Source: Symbiodinium natans
Taxonomy: Eukaryota; Sar; Dinophyceae; Suessiales; Symbiodiniaceae
DNA length: 64,000 bases
Direction of reading: 5' to 3'
Assembly: GCA_905221605.1 (NCBI GenBank)
Contig: CAJNDS010001802.1
Coordinates: 428,922-492,921, forward strand
Shown: positions 20,881 through 31,514 of the stretch, piece after piece
Layout: every line of letters begins with the position of its first letter
How positions within the stretch are numbered: position 1 is the first letter of the stretch
Program-made: the position numbers and the translations under genes
The notes under the pieces: generated by a model
Databases searched by the model: none
Told to the model about the DNA's origin: nothing
Seen by the model: only the letters and a program-made list of their open reading frames with translations

Positions 20881-21340
20881 AGCCCTACTTAGAACTAGCT
20901 AATGCAAGAGCAGCAGTGTCCCACAGCTGAGCTGGAAGGGACGGTTGCACGGAGGCGTTCTGCTTCACCGCCTGGCGCCTCCGCTGTCGGCTGCGGCGAT
21001 TAGCAGCCTGTTGCAAGCAGAACGCGTCGCTGGGTCTCGTGCGCATGCTCCTCGGGAAGCCCAGAACTGCATCGTTTTGGGCCCTGGAGTGCTGGATCTT
21101 GGAGTGGTCTTGGAGAAAATGCTTTGATCCCAGGCCCCCCAGCTGCTTGCCCGCACGCCGGGCCTGCGGCGTGCTGCCTTCGAGATTTGGGTGCCTTGGG
21201 TGCTTGCATCGACTGCATCCTTTTAAGGGGTTTAGGTATCTTTAGGTCCTATTTGGGGTTGAGGCGTTGAGGACCCCAGAGCCCCACACCCAAGGGCACA
21301 TGATACATGGCCCAAAATTTCACATCATTCCGAGGCGCAG

Positions 21341-21418
21341 TGCGTCGAACGGCGGCAGCTGGCGAGCCTGCGCGCGGGGCTCAAAAGCCTTGGGGACTCT
21401 TCCGCTCAAGCAAGGGAG
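21341..21418 (+). CDS. Exon candidate, helical spacer
   Basis: Twenty-six codons, phase 0-0, between 'gaggcgcag' and GGGAG|GC. Reads CVERRQLASLRAGLKSLG then DSSAQARE: a regular amphipathic, coiled-coil-like helix with GC-rich third positions. Confidence 0.45.
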
Positions 21419-21618
21419 GCATCCCAGCCACCTTTCCCAGCCTTTGCACCCTTGAAACCCTCGAGTAGGCAGCCTGTACCTTTTAAAATTTAGCAAAAGA
21501 ACAGGGCTTTCCGAAGAAGGCAGCGTGTCAGTGGTTCTTCATCAGGGTATTAGAATAATTATTAATGTAGGTCAGGGTTACTCCAAGTACCCTCTTCGGC
21601 TCTAAAGAAAGCTCCAAG

Positions 21619-21702
21619 GCCGTGCCGGCCTGGCACCCGCCCTCCTTTCCGCGCTCACGTTGCGAACTCTGGGCGCGGCCTTCGGCGCCTGGGCAGCTAA
21701 AG
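21619..21702 (+). CDS. Exon candidate, W-motif protein
   Basis: After 'gctccaag'. Reads RAGLAPALLSALTLRTLG then AAFGAWAAK: A-x-x-L-L-x-x-L followed by A-F-G-A-W, the fullest Sfi1-type repeat in the window. GC donor at 21703. Confidence 0.52.
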
Positions 21703-21724
21703 GCTAAAGGGGGTCAAGGGCTCT

Positions 21725-21932
21725 TATTATTGCTCTTATTATTATTGGTAGTATTCCTTTTATTCGTATTATTATTGTTATTATTCTTGTTATTATTATT
21801 GTTATTGTTATTATTGTTATTATTATTATATATTATTCTTATTATTATTTTTATTCTTATTCTTATTCTTATTCTTATTCTTATTCTTATTCTTATTGTT
21901 GTTGTCATTATTCTTATTATTGTTATTATTAC
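21725..21932. repeat. (TTATTC)n/(TTATTG)n microsatellite
   Basis: About 200 bp of TTATTR/TTATTC hexamers and trinucleotides. Low-complexity; the Leu/Ile and Asn translations are artefacts. Confidence 0.92.
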
Positions 21933-22108
21933 GTGGGTTGGGGGTTTAGCGCAACATGTTCTCTGTGCTTAGTAGACGTTGCCGGAGTCATTGCACTCAG
22001 GGCTTGGGGTTTCAAAGGGGGCGGGGTGTTTCAGGGCGCGGACCCGAAGGCGCTGAGCCCGTAAGCCACTGAGCCTTGAATCCTAACTGACAAGTCAGGC
22101 TCTCTGCG

Positions 22109-22156
22109 GGGTTTAGGGTTTAGGGTTTAGGGTGTATAGGGTTTAGGGTTTATAGA
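22109..22156. repeat. Interstitial telomere-type array (TTTAGGG)n
   Basis: Six to seven heptamers with a 'tgta' interruption. Confidence 0.85.
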
Positions 22157-22244
22157 AATTGTCCCAATAACGTTTTGACCGAAACGTTTGTTGTGGAATC
22201 ACATTTTTCTTTTTGGAAGGGCGGGGGGCTGGGTGGCAGGGGCG

Positions 22245-22326
22245 AGCCCCCCCCCAGCCCCCCCCAGCCCCAGCCCCAGCCCCCAGCCCCAGCCCAGCCC
22301 CAGCCCCAGCCCGCCCCCAGCCCCAA
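22245..22326. repeat. (CCCCAG)n tract
   Basis: CCCCAGC-rich low-complexity tract, with the complementary GGGGCTGGGG words 25-40 bp downstream, so strands could fold back. Confidence 0.85.
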
Positions 22327-22618
22327 AAATGAAAAGGCCCGAGGCTGGGGGGGGCTGGGGGGTTGGGAGCCAATTTTCGTTTTTGGGAAGCTAATTTTGG
22401 GCTTTGGGTTTTGGAAGCCAATCTTGGGCTTTGGGAGGCGATGTGGGCTTTGGTTTGCCGGGGCCCGGGAAGGCCCCGGAGGTTTAAGTAAATTGAACAT
22501 TTGGCCTCCCGGCCTCCCACTTTGGATTAATTTACTTCAACTCTGTTTGTCAGCTGTTTAGACAAATATCTTGGAAAATTCAGATTGATACCACTTACAA
22601 TTTCTATTTATTTTGTCT

Positions 22619-22697
22619 TGAGGGTTTAGGGTTTAGGGTTTAGGGTTTAGGGTTTAGGGTTTAGGGTTTAGGGTTTAGGGTTTAGGGTTTGGGGTTA
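22619..22697. repeat. Interstitial telomere array (TTTAGGG)n, perfect
   Basis: About ten uninterrupted heptamers, one of the purest arrays in the window. Confidence 0.95.
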
Positions 22698-23050
22698 AAT
22701 TTATCTACCATTCATGAGCGCATCGCACTTTGTCGGAGGGGTGTGAGCCACGAAAGTACAGAACGGGGAACACGCCACATGCTACAAGCAGCGGCAGCCT
22801 GTGATTGTAAGGCGAATGGGGTCTTGCTGTAGGTCTCTGCATTCGAAGCTATCTATGTGATCACTCCTGCAAGAGAGCCCTATAAGATTGCCGTGCCGCC
22901 ATGACAACGTTGTCTTGACTACGAATCAGGGAAAAAAAGGTGCCCTTACCGCAACCCTACATCCTACAAATTCTCAAGCCCTAAGGGGCTCCCCAAATCT
23001 GTGTAGCCCTGAACTTGCAAAGTCCTGTGTAGCCAATCCTGAAGCCTGAG

Positions 23051-23133
23051 ATGAGCTCCGTTTGCGGCTGACCCTCCACGCCTGGTCCAAGTGCCTCTCC
23101 CGCCTGGAAGCTGCGAGCCGCACGCATCGCGAC
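23051..23133 (+). CDS. Exon candidate, W-motif protein
   Basis: After 'gaagcctgag'. Reads DELRLRLTLHAWSKCLSRLE then AASRTHRD: L-x-L-x-L-x-L-H-A-W followed by a basic stretch, a textbook-looking Sfi1-type repeat. A GT at 23134 would close it in phase 0. Confidence 0.55.
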
Positions 23134-23282
23134 GTTGGAGCCTTGGACTCCCAGAGATAGCTGCCCCTTTTTCCTTTTCTTTTTTCCTTTTATGATGACT
23201 CAGAAGCTAAATTCTTGGGTTCCCTGGCAGGTTATAATCAAGCTCCGTATGAAACAAGGGAAAAACCCCAGGAGCCCGACAG

Positions 23283-23373
23283 ATTCAGAGCGAGTGGCAA
23301 TCCAAGCCCAACTCTAGCGCGAGGCGCTCGGACAGGCACTCGGACGCAGCCTCCCAGCCTGATGCAATCGCAG
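23283..23373 (+). CDS. Exon candidate, polar linker
   Basis: After 'gagcccgacag'. Reads IQSEWQSKPNSSARRSDRHS then DAASQPDAIA: Ser/Arg/Asp-rich, probably disordered. The donor would be GCAG|GA. Confidence 0.4.
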
Positions 23374-23578
23374 GACGCAGGCGCCCTCCTCCCGCCCGCC
23401 CTAAACCCTAAAACCCAAACCCAGAGGCAAGGGCTGTGCAGATGTTTAGGAGTTAAGTTCCTAAGTGTACGAGTCAAGGGCTGAGATTCGTTGCCTCTTG
23501 CCTCAAGGCCGGCGAAGTCGGGTTGATAGTCTTAGGGCAGGGCAAGGCTTCTTTGAAGGCTTCAAAGCTTAGAGGCTT

Positions 23579-23767
23579 TTGGTTCGGCTATCTCTTGGGC
23601 TGGTAAAGACGCATTGCTCGTTGAGCCACGAGCCTCTCCTCGACATCCTCGTAGAGATCCCAAGCCCGCTAGAATCCCCGCAGCCGGACAATGGAGAAGA
23701 CATGGGCTGCATAGATGAAACGATCCAGCATCCGAGAGGTCTCAACGAACCGGTGTGCAGCAAATGA
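23579..23767 (+). CDS. Possible last exon of the W-motif gene
   Basis: An open frame ends at TGA with an acidic C-terminus: LLDILVEIPSPLESPQPDNG, then EDMGCIDETIQ, last residues EPVCSK. The left edge is not resolved; an acceptor 'tggtaaag' lies at about 23608. Telomere-type repeats and a change of protein style follow, so the gene plausibly ends here. Confidence 0.35.
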   Translation: MVRLSLGLVKTHCSLSHEPLLDILVEIPSPLESPQPDNGEDMGCIDETIQHPRGLNEPVCSK

Positions 23768-23811
23768 GCACAACTATATCTCTGAACTCCACACCCTTTG
23801 AGTCCTATCCC

Positions 23812-23872
23812 TAAACCCTAAACTTACCCTTAAACCCTAAACCCTAAACCCTAAACCCTAAACCCTTCAAGT
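23812..23872. repeat. Interstitial telomere-type array (CCCTAAA)n
   Basis: About eight units just after the presumed 3' end of the first gene. Confidence 0.88.
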
Positions 23873-24574
23873 CTTATAAGCCACCAAGCCGCAGATTTCC
23901 GCGGTGCTGAGAGCCTCCGCGCCTCTCTTCGAGCTGCCGGTGTGTTGACAACCTAAGAATGGTGGGGTCGAGGGGGTACAAATTTTAGCAAATTTTACTT
24001 CAAAGCTTGCAACAGTGCTCGAGTTCCTGGGTGCTTCGGCTTCGGGGCTTAGGCTTAGTTTTGGCTGTTTTGGGTCGGGTTTCGAGTTTGCGAGGGTCTC
24101 TAGGTGGTTTGGGGACTCAGGGTTCAGAACTCCGGCTTTCAAATGCCGTGATCTACGGGGGTCTACGTCTAAAGTGCTCATTCCCCTGAAATCTGTAGGT
24201 TCAGGAGTCAGAGTAGGGCTTGCCGTAGGATTCGGAAGATGTGAATCCACCACAGGTTGATGGTTGCTTTGAGGTCATATGCCGGCCGCTGGCCGCCAGG
24301 TTTAAGCGCAGCTGCTTCATCCAGTTTGTGTCGGAGGGATGAACATAACCTAGGGCTCCTCAAACGCAAAATTCTTGAAGCATCTGCCAGTCTACCATGG
24401 CACAAGCCCACCCACAGTTAATGCACTCTGGCGATGTTCTCTAGGAAGCGAGGGATTACTCGGAAAAAAGGAGCCTTTTTCTGTCCCCTGTCCCATAGCA
24501 CTCTACCACCTACTTCGGGAGGAACTGCGTAAGGGGCATGCATTCAAGACGTCCAGGCTCTGGAGCGAAACCAA

Positions 24575-24597
24575 CTTGGAGGTTCATGGGGGGGTAT
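24575..24597. repeat. Family-1 terminus
   Basis: 'cttggaggttcatgggg' without a partner; an end fragment or a decayed copy. Sequence from 23873 to 25005 otherwise shows no recognisable gene. Confidence 0.4.
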
Positions 24598-25005
24598 TGT
24601 CCACAGAGGTTGTAAGGAAAGTGGGGAAACTCGAGTTCTAGCTGGCTAGCGGCTAGCGCCTGTATTTGGGGAAGAAGGGGGGGGGGGGGTGTGGGCACTT
24701 CAAAATGCCTGCTGATCACGTTTAGCAGTGAACCCCACGCAGGTGAACATCCTGTTCATGCACGGTGGCAAATTCCGCTTGCAGAAGTCTCAGCATTGCC
24801 GGGCCAAGAGTTCAAGTGCCCCGAAACTTCTTTTGTTTAAAGAGCTACTTAAGAAACAGCAGTCAAGAGCCTCAGGGGGGCTTTAGGGTCTTGGGGTCAT
24901 CTCAACATAACAGAGGAAGGGGGCCGACCCTAGACCCCATAAGCCCCTTTAGGGAACCCCCATAGAAGCCCTAAACAGAGAAGAAGAATGGGGTCCAGTC
25001 TCCAG

Positions 25006-25084
25006 GTGCTACACACCAGATGGAACCTTCGGGGGCAACGACGGTTCGGAGATCAACAACAACATCGTTTCCGTCATGATCCAG
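25006..25084 (+). CDS. Exon candidate, modular protein
   Basis: From 'gtctccag' to ATCCAG|GC. Reads CYTPDGTFGGNDGSEINNNI then VSVMIQ; Asn-rich turn leading into a hydrophobic strand. Only one frame is protein-like. Phase 2 to 0. Confidence 0.5.
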
Positions 25085-25483
25085 GCTCCAAGATTGGGGT
25101 CTTAGGGAGTTTGGGGCCGGGGGGGGGGGGGGGTGAGGGTTTAGAGCTTGAAGGTCTTAAGCAGTTATGGGGTGGGTTGCGGGGGGGGGGGGGGGGGCTT
25201 AGGTTTGGCCCAAGCCCTTGCGCTTTTCGCAGCCCCAAAAGTTTGCCGGACCCCGTCCCTGAAAGCTCTAAAGAACGCTCCTACTACCCTTCAGCCCTCG
25301 ACCCAGAAACCCTGATCGGGTCTGGGGTGCATTTCCGGCCCTTCGGAGCCCCCAAACCCCAAACCCTGAACCCTAAACCCTAAGCCAGAAAGCCCCAGGA
25401 GTTCCAGGAGCCCTGAAACCCATGCCCAGGTCTTCGGGGTGTCTTCCGGATGCACCACCAAGGATGGCCCGGTCCTCGGTGTG

Positions 25484-25564
25484 GGTTTAGGGCTTAGGGT
25501 TTAGGGGTAAGGGTCAAGGGTTTAGGGTTTAGGGTTTTGGGGTTTAGGGTTTAGGGTTTAGGGC
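25484..25564. repeat. Interstitial telomere-type array (TTTAGGG)n
   Basis: About ten units with TTTTGGGG and TCAAGGG variants. Confidence 0.85.
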
Positions 25565-25756
25565 TAGTGAGTGCCGTGCCCCTGAACTCCCTAGGCCCTA
25601 GACCCCAGATCGACAAACTGTGCTACGCGTATGTAGGAGGGGGACAACCGGGTCTTCAAACATCAGCATCCAAACCTCAAACCCTGAAACACCACTGAGA
25701 CCCTGAACCCAGCACCCTGACCTGCTCAGTCTGCCCCCCCTTGTCTTTCTTCGAAG

Positions 25757-25800
25757 GCTGCCTCAGGGAAGAGCGGTGGGAATGCTGGTTCGGCTACAAG
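25757..25800 (+). CDS. Exon candidate, Cys/Trp-rich
   Basis: Strong acceptor 'ttgtctttcttcgaag' and AAG|GC donor. Reads CLREERWECWFGYK. All three frames are open, so the frame rests on Cys/Trp content. Confidence 0.33.
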
Positions 25801-25941
25801 GCCCCTGGATGCCAGCCGCTCATGGTTTGTTCTTTCAAATGCCAAGAGCACGACTGAAACTTGAGAGACAAGGAGACAAGGAGCTCCGTTCCTCAACTTC
25901 AGAGAGCCAGAGCCAGCGGCTCTAAGCTGGAAGCCTGGCAG

Positions 25942-25996
25942 GGAGAGTTCACCACGAATTCAATGAATTGCATCTTCAACTTCCAGTACGACGGAG
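25942..25996 (+). CDS. Exon candidate, modular protein
   Basis: After 'gcctggcag'. Reads EFTTNSMNCIFNFQYDG: N-S-M-N then a strand, similar to N-L-M-T words in other exons. GC donor. Confidence 0.45.
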
Positions 25997-26174
25997 GCTC
26001 ACTCCCGGTGTTGTTTTTGGGGGAGTTCGGGGCTCAGGGTTCCGACTGAGGCCATCCTTTCCTTCAGGTTGAGGGCTGCAAGCTATAGCTCTCCAGGGCC
26101 ATGAGTCCTATAGGTCCGAGACCCAAAGGGTTTTTTCAGCTTTGTTTGAGGCTGTTGGGGGCTTAAGGTTTGTC

Positions 26175-26240
26175 TTAGGGCTTAGGGTTTAGGGTTTGAG
26201 GTTTGTTTAGGATTCAGGGTTTCAGGTTAAATTTAGGGTT
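26175..26240. repeat. Degenerate telomere-type array
   Basis: TTTAGGG-like units with frequent changes; a cleaner block follows at 26517-26552. Confidence 0.7.
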
Positions 26241-27789
26241 TTGTAGGGCTTCGGGTTTGTGTAGGGCGCACTTTTAACCGGGCACGTGAGAATTTCTCTT
26301 CTTGTGACCATATCAATACTAATCAATGGCCAAGCACAAGGCCCTCACCATGAAAAGAATATTGCGGGCCCCTTAGTTAAAGGTTTGCTGTCTCTCAAAG
26401 GCTCCTCTTGCTTCGACCAGAGTTGCTACTCTCCGCACCTCCAAGAGAGGCTCTGGAGTCCTTGAAGCACTGAAGCCCCCAAACCCTCACACCCAGCCTG
26501 TCAAGATGCCCTGATGTGGGTTTAGGGTTTAGGGTTTCGGGTTTAGGGTTTAGGCCCTGTCTCCTTAAGAGGTACTTAGGTCCCTAAGACTTAGGTAGGG
26601 TTGTGAGGTTTCAGGGTTTGCGGTTTGGGACTGAATGCCAGGACGGCCGGGCTGGAACATTGAAGCAGGAGACCGCAGCAGGCGCGACGTAGGCTTTGGT
26701 TGGGATTCCGTTGTTACTTGTGCGTTCAGAGCATTGATTTCCCTGGGTTCATTCGGGTGGTTTCGGGCTCCGGGCCTGTAAAGTCTTGGAAGTGGAGTTT
26801 GCTTTTTCTTCGTTATGGGGTCATGGTGGGAGGCCATGTCGTCGTATCTTCGTAGCATTCCTTGCAATTCGCGGCTCATCGTCTGGCACTTCAGGATAAC
26901 GTGGTCGCCTCCGTATGGAGCCGATACCACGGATTTGAGTCCGTGGCCGAGCACGCACACCAGCAGAGCCCGGTAAGCAACCCCGCCACAAATCCTGAAC
27001 GGAAAACCCTGACTAAGCAACTAGGCCCCTAAGCACCAAGACCGAAGCCGTTGCAAGAGACACTGCGCAAGAGCACGGAGACCGGGAAACCCGAGGCGGC
27101 CAGCTTGTGTACAACCCGCAGGGATGCTGGGAGCCTGGGGGAGGTTGATCTGGGGGCTTCAGGGTTGGAATGTGTCCTGTTACGGAGTTATGCAGCCGTG
27201 TGACACCAAGGCGCCGCAGCCCAACCGGAACAGAGCATGTTTGACCTCGCAGTGGGTGTGGTGAATCTGGCATTGTTAGACGCGAACGTGGCCCATGGCA
27301 GCCTCGGTTGATCTCAGGTTGCGTTGCAGTCATCATGTCTCAAATTTGTGACTGCCTGCGCAGAGTTGGCGGCACGTGCTGTCCCTTTGCATCTTGCCGT
27401 GAGATTCCCCATGCAGGTACCTCGAGATGACTCCAAGAATGAAGTTGCTTTTGTTGAAAAGACTCTACACCCCCTTGGAAAGCCTCACAAAACCTCCGCC
27501 AGTCCGTTTACATGGACGTCAGCGGCCAATCGGCTGCCATGATGTCGGCACCACAGTCCCGGGAATTTTTCATCGAGGTTTTTCAGGGGGCGGCCTTGAG
27601 GGCTTCAGTTTCTGCGAGCTTCCGCAACGCAAAGACCGCTGAACAGCTGCAGAGTCTCTCAGACTTCCCGAGGCCTAGTGTTGCAAACACCCACTCCACA
27701 GCTTCAAGCTCAGATGACCGCTTGACACACGCGGCTCCATTCCATTGACTGCTGTAATTAGAGGCTGAGGCTTTGTTTTCTTTTCTCAG

Positions 27790-27931
27790 CTGTGGTCACA
27801 GTGCCTTGACATTTGTGACATCCTGGCCCAGAGCCCTGAGCTTCAAGCAGCTCGGACATCGACCGAGGCCTTCACGATGGCAGCTTGTTACTGTCCGAAC
27901 TACAACGCCGAGCGCGGGACACGCATCGTAG
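27790..27931 (+). CDS. Exon candidate, Cys-rich module
   Basis: One of the best-delimited exons: acceptor 'gttttcttttctcag', donor CGTAG|GTTGCC, 142 bases. Reads CLDICDILAQSPELQAARTS then TEAFTMAACYCPNYNAERG: four Cys and the NYNA word seen again at 37893. Confidence 0.5.
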
Positions 27932-28084
27932 GTTGCCCTTGTTCGAGGCGTAGCGACTCAGGATTTAGGGGCAAAGCAGAATCCACAACAAGACGGTGGG
28001 GATAAGGCTTCATTCATGTAGGGTTTTGGGTTTTTACGTTTCGTGCGCATTTTCACTGCAACACGGGCCTGGCTAAAACAAGTG

Positions 28085-28145
28085 GGATATGGCACCCTTA
28101 AGTATAGGGCCCCTGTACGATAATAGCTGCAAAAATGGGTATCCC
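28085..28145. repeat. Inverted-repeat element fragment, family-2/3 core
   Basis: 'tggcacccttaagtatagggcccct' type core related to 45796 and 60817. Ends not recognised. Confidence 0.35.
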
Positions 28146-28717
28146 TCCTCCCCTTCCCCCACCTTCCAAACAGAACGGATCCTGATTCAGGGGAACCACC
28201 CCAAGTGCTTCCACGTTGCCTGTCCTGTCCGCGATTGTACGTAGAAAACAAAACCAAGGCTTTGGGTAGCGACGGCCATAGGATGTTAGCGGGCCTCCTC
28301 GAGATCTTCCTTCTATTGACTGCGAATATGGGGGGCACATCCTAACCCTCGACGCCTAAAGCCATGGCACGAAGTGAGGACCTACTGCACAAGCGCTGAT
28401 CAAGCGCAGTGCTGCGACAACTTTGCTGAGTGACCACCTTAGTTTTGTTTTGGGGCGGACGGGGGTGGGGGGTGGTACTTTCTTCTAGAGATGTTGCGAT
28501 GGGCACGGCCTGCCAAGCCTACCATCACCAGAATCTTTTGTGCTTCTGTGAAGTGTGAAAGCCGCTCACTTTTGCAAGGTTCATCCAGCAAGTTGGCGTG
28601 GTCTACTACTGGACGATTCGAATTTGTGATGTCTGGATCTTACAGCACACCTTAAGAGGCAGCAGAGCCAGCACGTCGCAGACCCCTGGGTTCAACATGA
28701 ACTCCCAAGAACCGAAC

Positions 28718-28833
28718 CCTAAACCCTAAACCCTAAACCCTAAACCCTAAACCTTTAAACCCTAAACCCTGAACCCTTAACCCTTAAACCCTAAACCCTA
28801 AACCCTAACCCTTAAACCCTAAACCCTAAACTG
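28718..28833. repeat. Interstitial telomere-type array (CCCTAAA)n
   Basis: About 16 units with CCTTTAAA and CCCTTAA variants, ending about 45 bp before the next exon candidate. Confidence 0.9.
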
Positions 28834-28880
28834 GCCACCGGGAGCTCCAGCAATCCACTCTGATCCTCCCCTGTGCTCAG

Positions 28881-28930
28881 TACAACCACTACACGACCTG
28901 CGAGCCAAATCCGCCTTGGACTCGGTTCCA
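28881..28930 (+). CDS. Exon candidate, modular protein
   Basis: After 'cccctgtgctcag'. Reads YNHYTTCEPNPPWTRF. Donor is GA-type or unclear. Aromatic/Asn/Cys content fits the neighbouring modules. Confidence 0.45.
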
Positions 28931-29891
28931 GAAAATTGCTGCAGCATGTTTGCAGGCCATGATGCGATTTTTATGCGTGTGTTGAGGATTTGGGTTTTGT
29001 TGAGTGCAGAGTCTTGCCTTGTAGTTCACCCAAGCTGTAGCTTCAGCTCTTGGTACAGGGAGTGGGCATGGGGCTTCAGTGTTGCGAGCGCAACGGGGTT
29101 GTTCTAGCGAAGGCGGTTGCGTGTGCGGTCCCGCGAAACGGGGAGTTCGGCTTTAAGGGCTAAGCCTTAAACCCTAAACCCTAAACCAGGACGCAAGGAA
29201 TGGCCAGATCTCATCACGCCTGTCCCAAGAACATGCCTCTAATTATTCGTGAACTCCCCTCCTTAAACCCTACGCCTACACCCCTGAACCCCAGATCCTT
29301 CACCCTAAACCGTGAACGCCAGACTTCAAGTCCTGTTCCAGCTATGTTTGGGCCTATGCCTGCTTGCCACGCGTTTCCACGGCCCTGATCCCAGCCCTCG
29401 ATTCAGCCGCCCCTGCGACCTGGACCATTTGGCGGGCCCTACACGGGTCGACACAACAGTTCGTGAGGGGGCTCGAAGACATGGGATACGTGTTGCAGTC
29501 TTGTAGGGTCTACAACTCATGGGACCCTAAGCAGGGATAGGGGCTCCCATACATGTGACATGATCATGCAGGGTTCCCCTGTTGTGGGTCTTTGGGATGT
29601 TCGCTGCCAGCGGCCCTCCCCAAAAGCCGAACCCTGCTGGCACTGAGGCCTACTTCATACCGCTACATGCGGGCACGGGCCCCTGCGAGCATCAGCGCCG
29701 ACTGAAGAGAGCTTGGGGATTGCAGCTCAGGGGGGCCTTTTTGGGTTTTGGGGTGGAGAGACTCCCATGAGCCTGCAAGCAGCCTAACTAAACCCTAAAC
29801 GCTAAACCCTAAATCCTCAGCCCTAAACCCGAAACCCTAAAGCCTGAACCCTAAACCCCCAAAAGCCCCTCGGAAGGTCGTCCCACAGCAG

Positions 29892-29930
29892 AAGTTTACC
29901 CTGCGCATCGACTGTCCGCCCGGAGGCGAG
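29892..29930 (+). CDS. Microexon candidate
   Basis: Thirteen codons, phase 0-0, with a perfect GGCGAG|GTTGCT donor. Reads KFTLRIDCPPGGE, a strand followed by a Cys-Pro-Pro-Gly-Gly loop. The acceptor may instead be three bases upstream. Confidence 0.5.
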
Positions 29931-31001
29931 GTTGCTGCGGGGTTGGGGATTTACGGTTTAGGGTCCACCGTGCTGCAGCATCCCTCAAGCCAACAACCAA
30001 AAACACTGGACCCTAAACCTTGCCCTGGAGCTGAAAGCCCTACTTGTAGATCCAAGTCTTCAAAGCCCAGGAAGCTTCAGCCCGAAGCCTAAACCCCCGA
30101 AGCCTAAACCCCCGAAGCAGGGTTCATTGATGCGGGCATCATGACAGTCTTTTGTTTCTGGCTCGAAAGGGTTCATCTGTTCTGCCAATGTCAGGTCATC
30201 AATGTGTACACTAGATGGGCGTCCATCGAGTCCGGGTTTAGGGTTGGGGTTCCCTTGCCTTGATGCTTTGGCAGGCGGCTGCCTCGCGACAGATGAGAAT
30301 CGTCTGCCGCTTGGGAATTGCCAGTTGTGCCATCTGCGCACCTACGAAGCCCAAACTACCGCTCCTGCTTCGCTGCCTGTTTCCATGCGCCTGCTTTTCT
30401 GGTGCAACTACTTCAAGCTCTTGAAAAGATCAACCCTCCAATACGATGCACAATGCTTGCTAGCGCCGCGACTACCTCTAGACTCTAGACTCCAGTGCAG
30501 GCACCCTGCGATACTACGAAGCCCGACTGAGCAGCAAGTTTTGGTTGCCTCTGCAACTTGTGCAGCGACGTCCCCTTGGCAGTACCAGTGTTCCCCCGAG
30601 CCAGCAACGAGAGACAGGTGTGAAATTCATTGGTCAAGTCCAATCGAATGACCGACCCTCCTGGGATCAGAATGCCGGGCCGGGGCCTCAAGGGTGAAGG
30701 GAGTGGACTTGAAAACAGGGATTTTAAAGGGCGGTCGGCTCTTCAGAAGTGCCGATTGAAGGCCAGAGGGATTCTGTAAGCTGAAGGTTGTCTACCCTGC
30801 CACTCAAAGCCTCGCCAGCTAGAAGTCCCAATTCTGGAGCACCAAATGTACGGTGGTCTTGAGGATTCTCGGATCTCTACACGTAACTCTAGTTATCTAT
30901 TGGCCTTATCCTTGTCGTGCTGTGGGCGTGCTTGTGGCCTTGGGCCTCAGGTGCCGGACCTACCTCCAGGAGTCGGGGGCTGCTGGGCATAGAGTCTGAG
31001 T

Positions 31002-31514
31002 ATGAAGTACCGTGTGGCAGTGGGAGACATGGGTCCCCCCCGCATGGAGCTCGAAGCGGGTGGCTGCCACATCATTTCGCTAATGAATGCAGGCAGAGCA
31101 GTTCTCTCAGCATCGAACCTGTCAGGAGAACCCGGCAGCCGTGTGGCACCCAGCATGGTGTGGGCAGGGTTTAGGGCAAGGAAAAGCCAGTTATTAGGAC
31201 TTCGGCAAACCCTAACCCCGCAACCCTCCTGAGCCGCAGGGTCCCCGTCGCACATACGGGCGGCATCGGCCCTTAGCATCTTGGGAGATGAGGGTCCCTT
31301 CATGGAAAGGGTAGGGGGGTTTTGGACTCAGCACGGTGAAGAACCGAAATTTGGCTTGCCGACAGCGATCAGGAACTCCTCTTCTCTGCTGTTGCCAACT
31401 TTACTACCAGATGGTACCATGCATCAGAGTGTCCGCCCGGACGAGCTTCGTGGTTCCATCAGTGTGCCCTCCCGGCTGGCGCTTTCTGGTCAGCCGGAAG
31501 CACCGTCCGCGTGA
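31002..31514 (+). CDS. Possible two-exon open segment
   Basis: An open frame (YRVAVGDMGPPRMELEAGG, then CHIISLMNAGRAVLS) can end at CAGCATG|GTGTGG and resume after 'cctcctgagccgcag' at 31229, where another frame stays open to TGA 31514 (SHIRAASALSILGDEG, then RPDELRGSISVPSRLAL). The second exon is much longer than others in the locus. The antisense strand is also open over part of it. No family recognised. Confidence 0.22.

Larger units (their letters stand above)
1737..23767 (+). other. Putative Sfi1-like centrin-binding repeat gene (locus)
   Basis: At least 20 coding-like islands on the + strand share a helical repeat: hydrophobics at i/i+3/i+4, then F or L, x, x, W, then a basic stretch. 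Clear examples are LRLTLHAWSKCLSR (23051), ALTLRTLGAAFGAWAA (21619), LALRHWSNQ (7382), MWSAFKEWHAVAK (2062) and VALARLVTFWCRQ (16723). This is the layout of Sfi1 repeats, alpha-helical segments that bind centrin at basal bodies, centrosomes or spindle poles. Serine- and proline-rich stretches (16288, 23283) and a helical spacer (21341) would be linkers. The last open segment ends at TGA 23765-23767. Phase was not closed between exons, and introns carry most of the repeats in this half of the window. It could be another W-rich helical repeat family, or more than one gene. The start may lie upstream. Confidence 0.42.
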
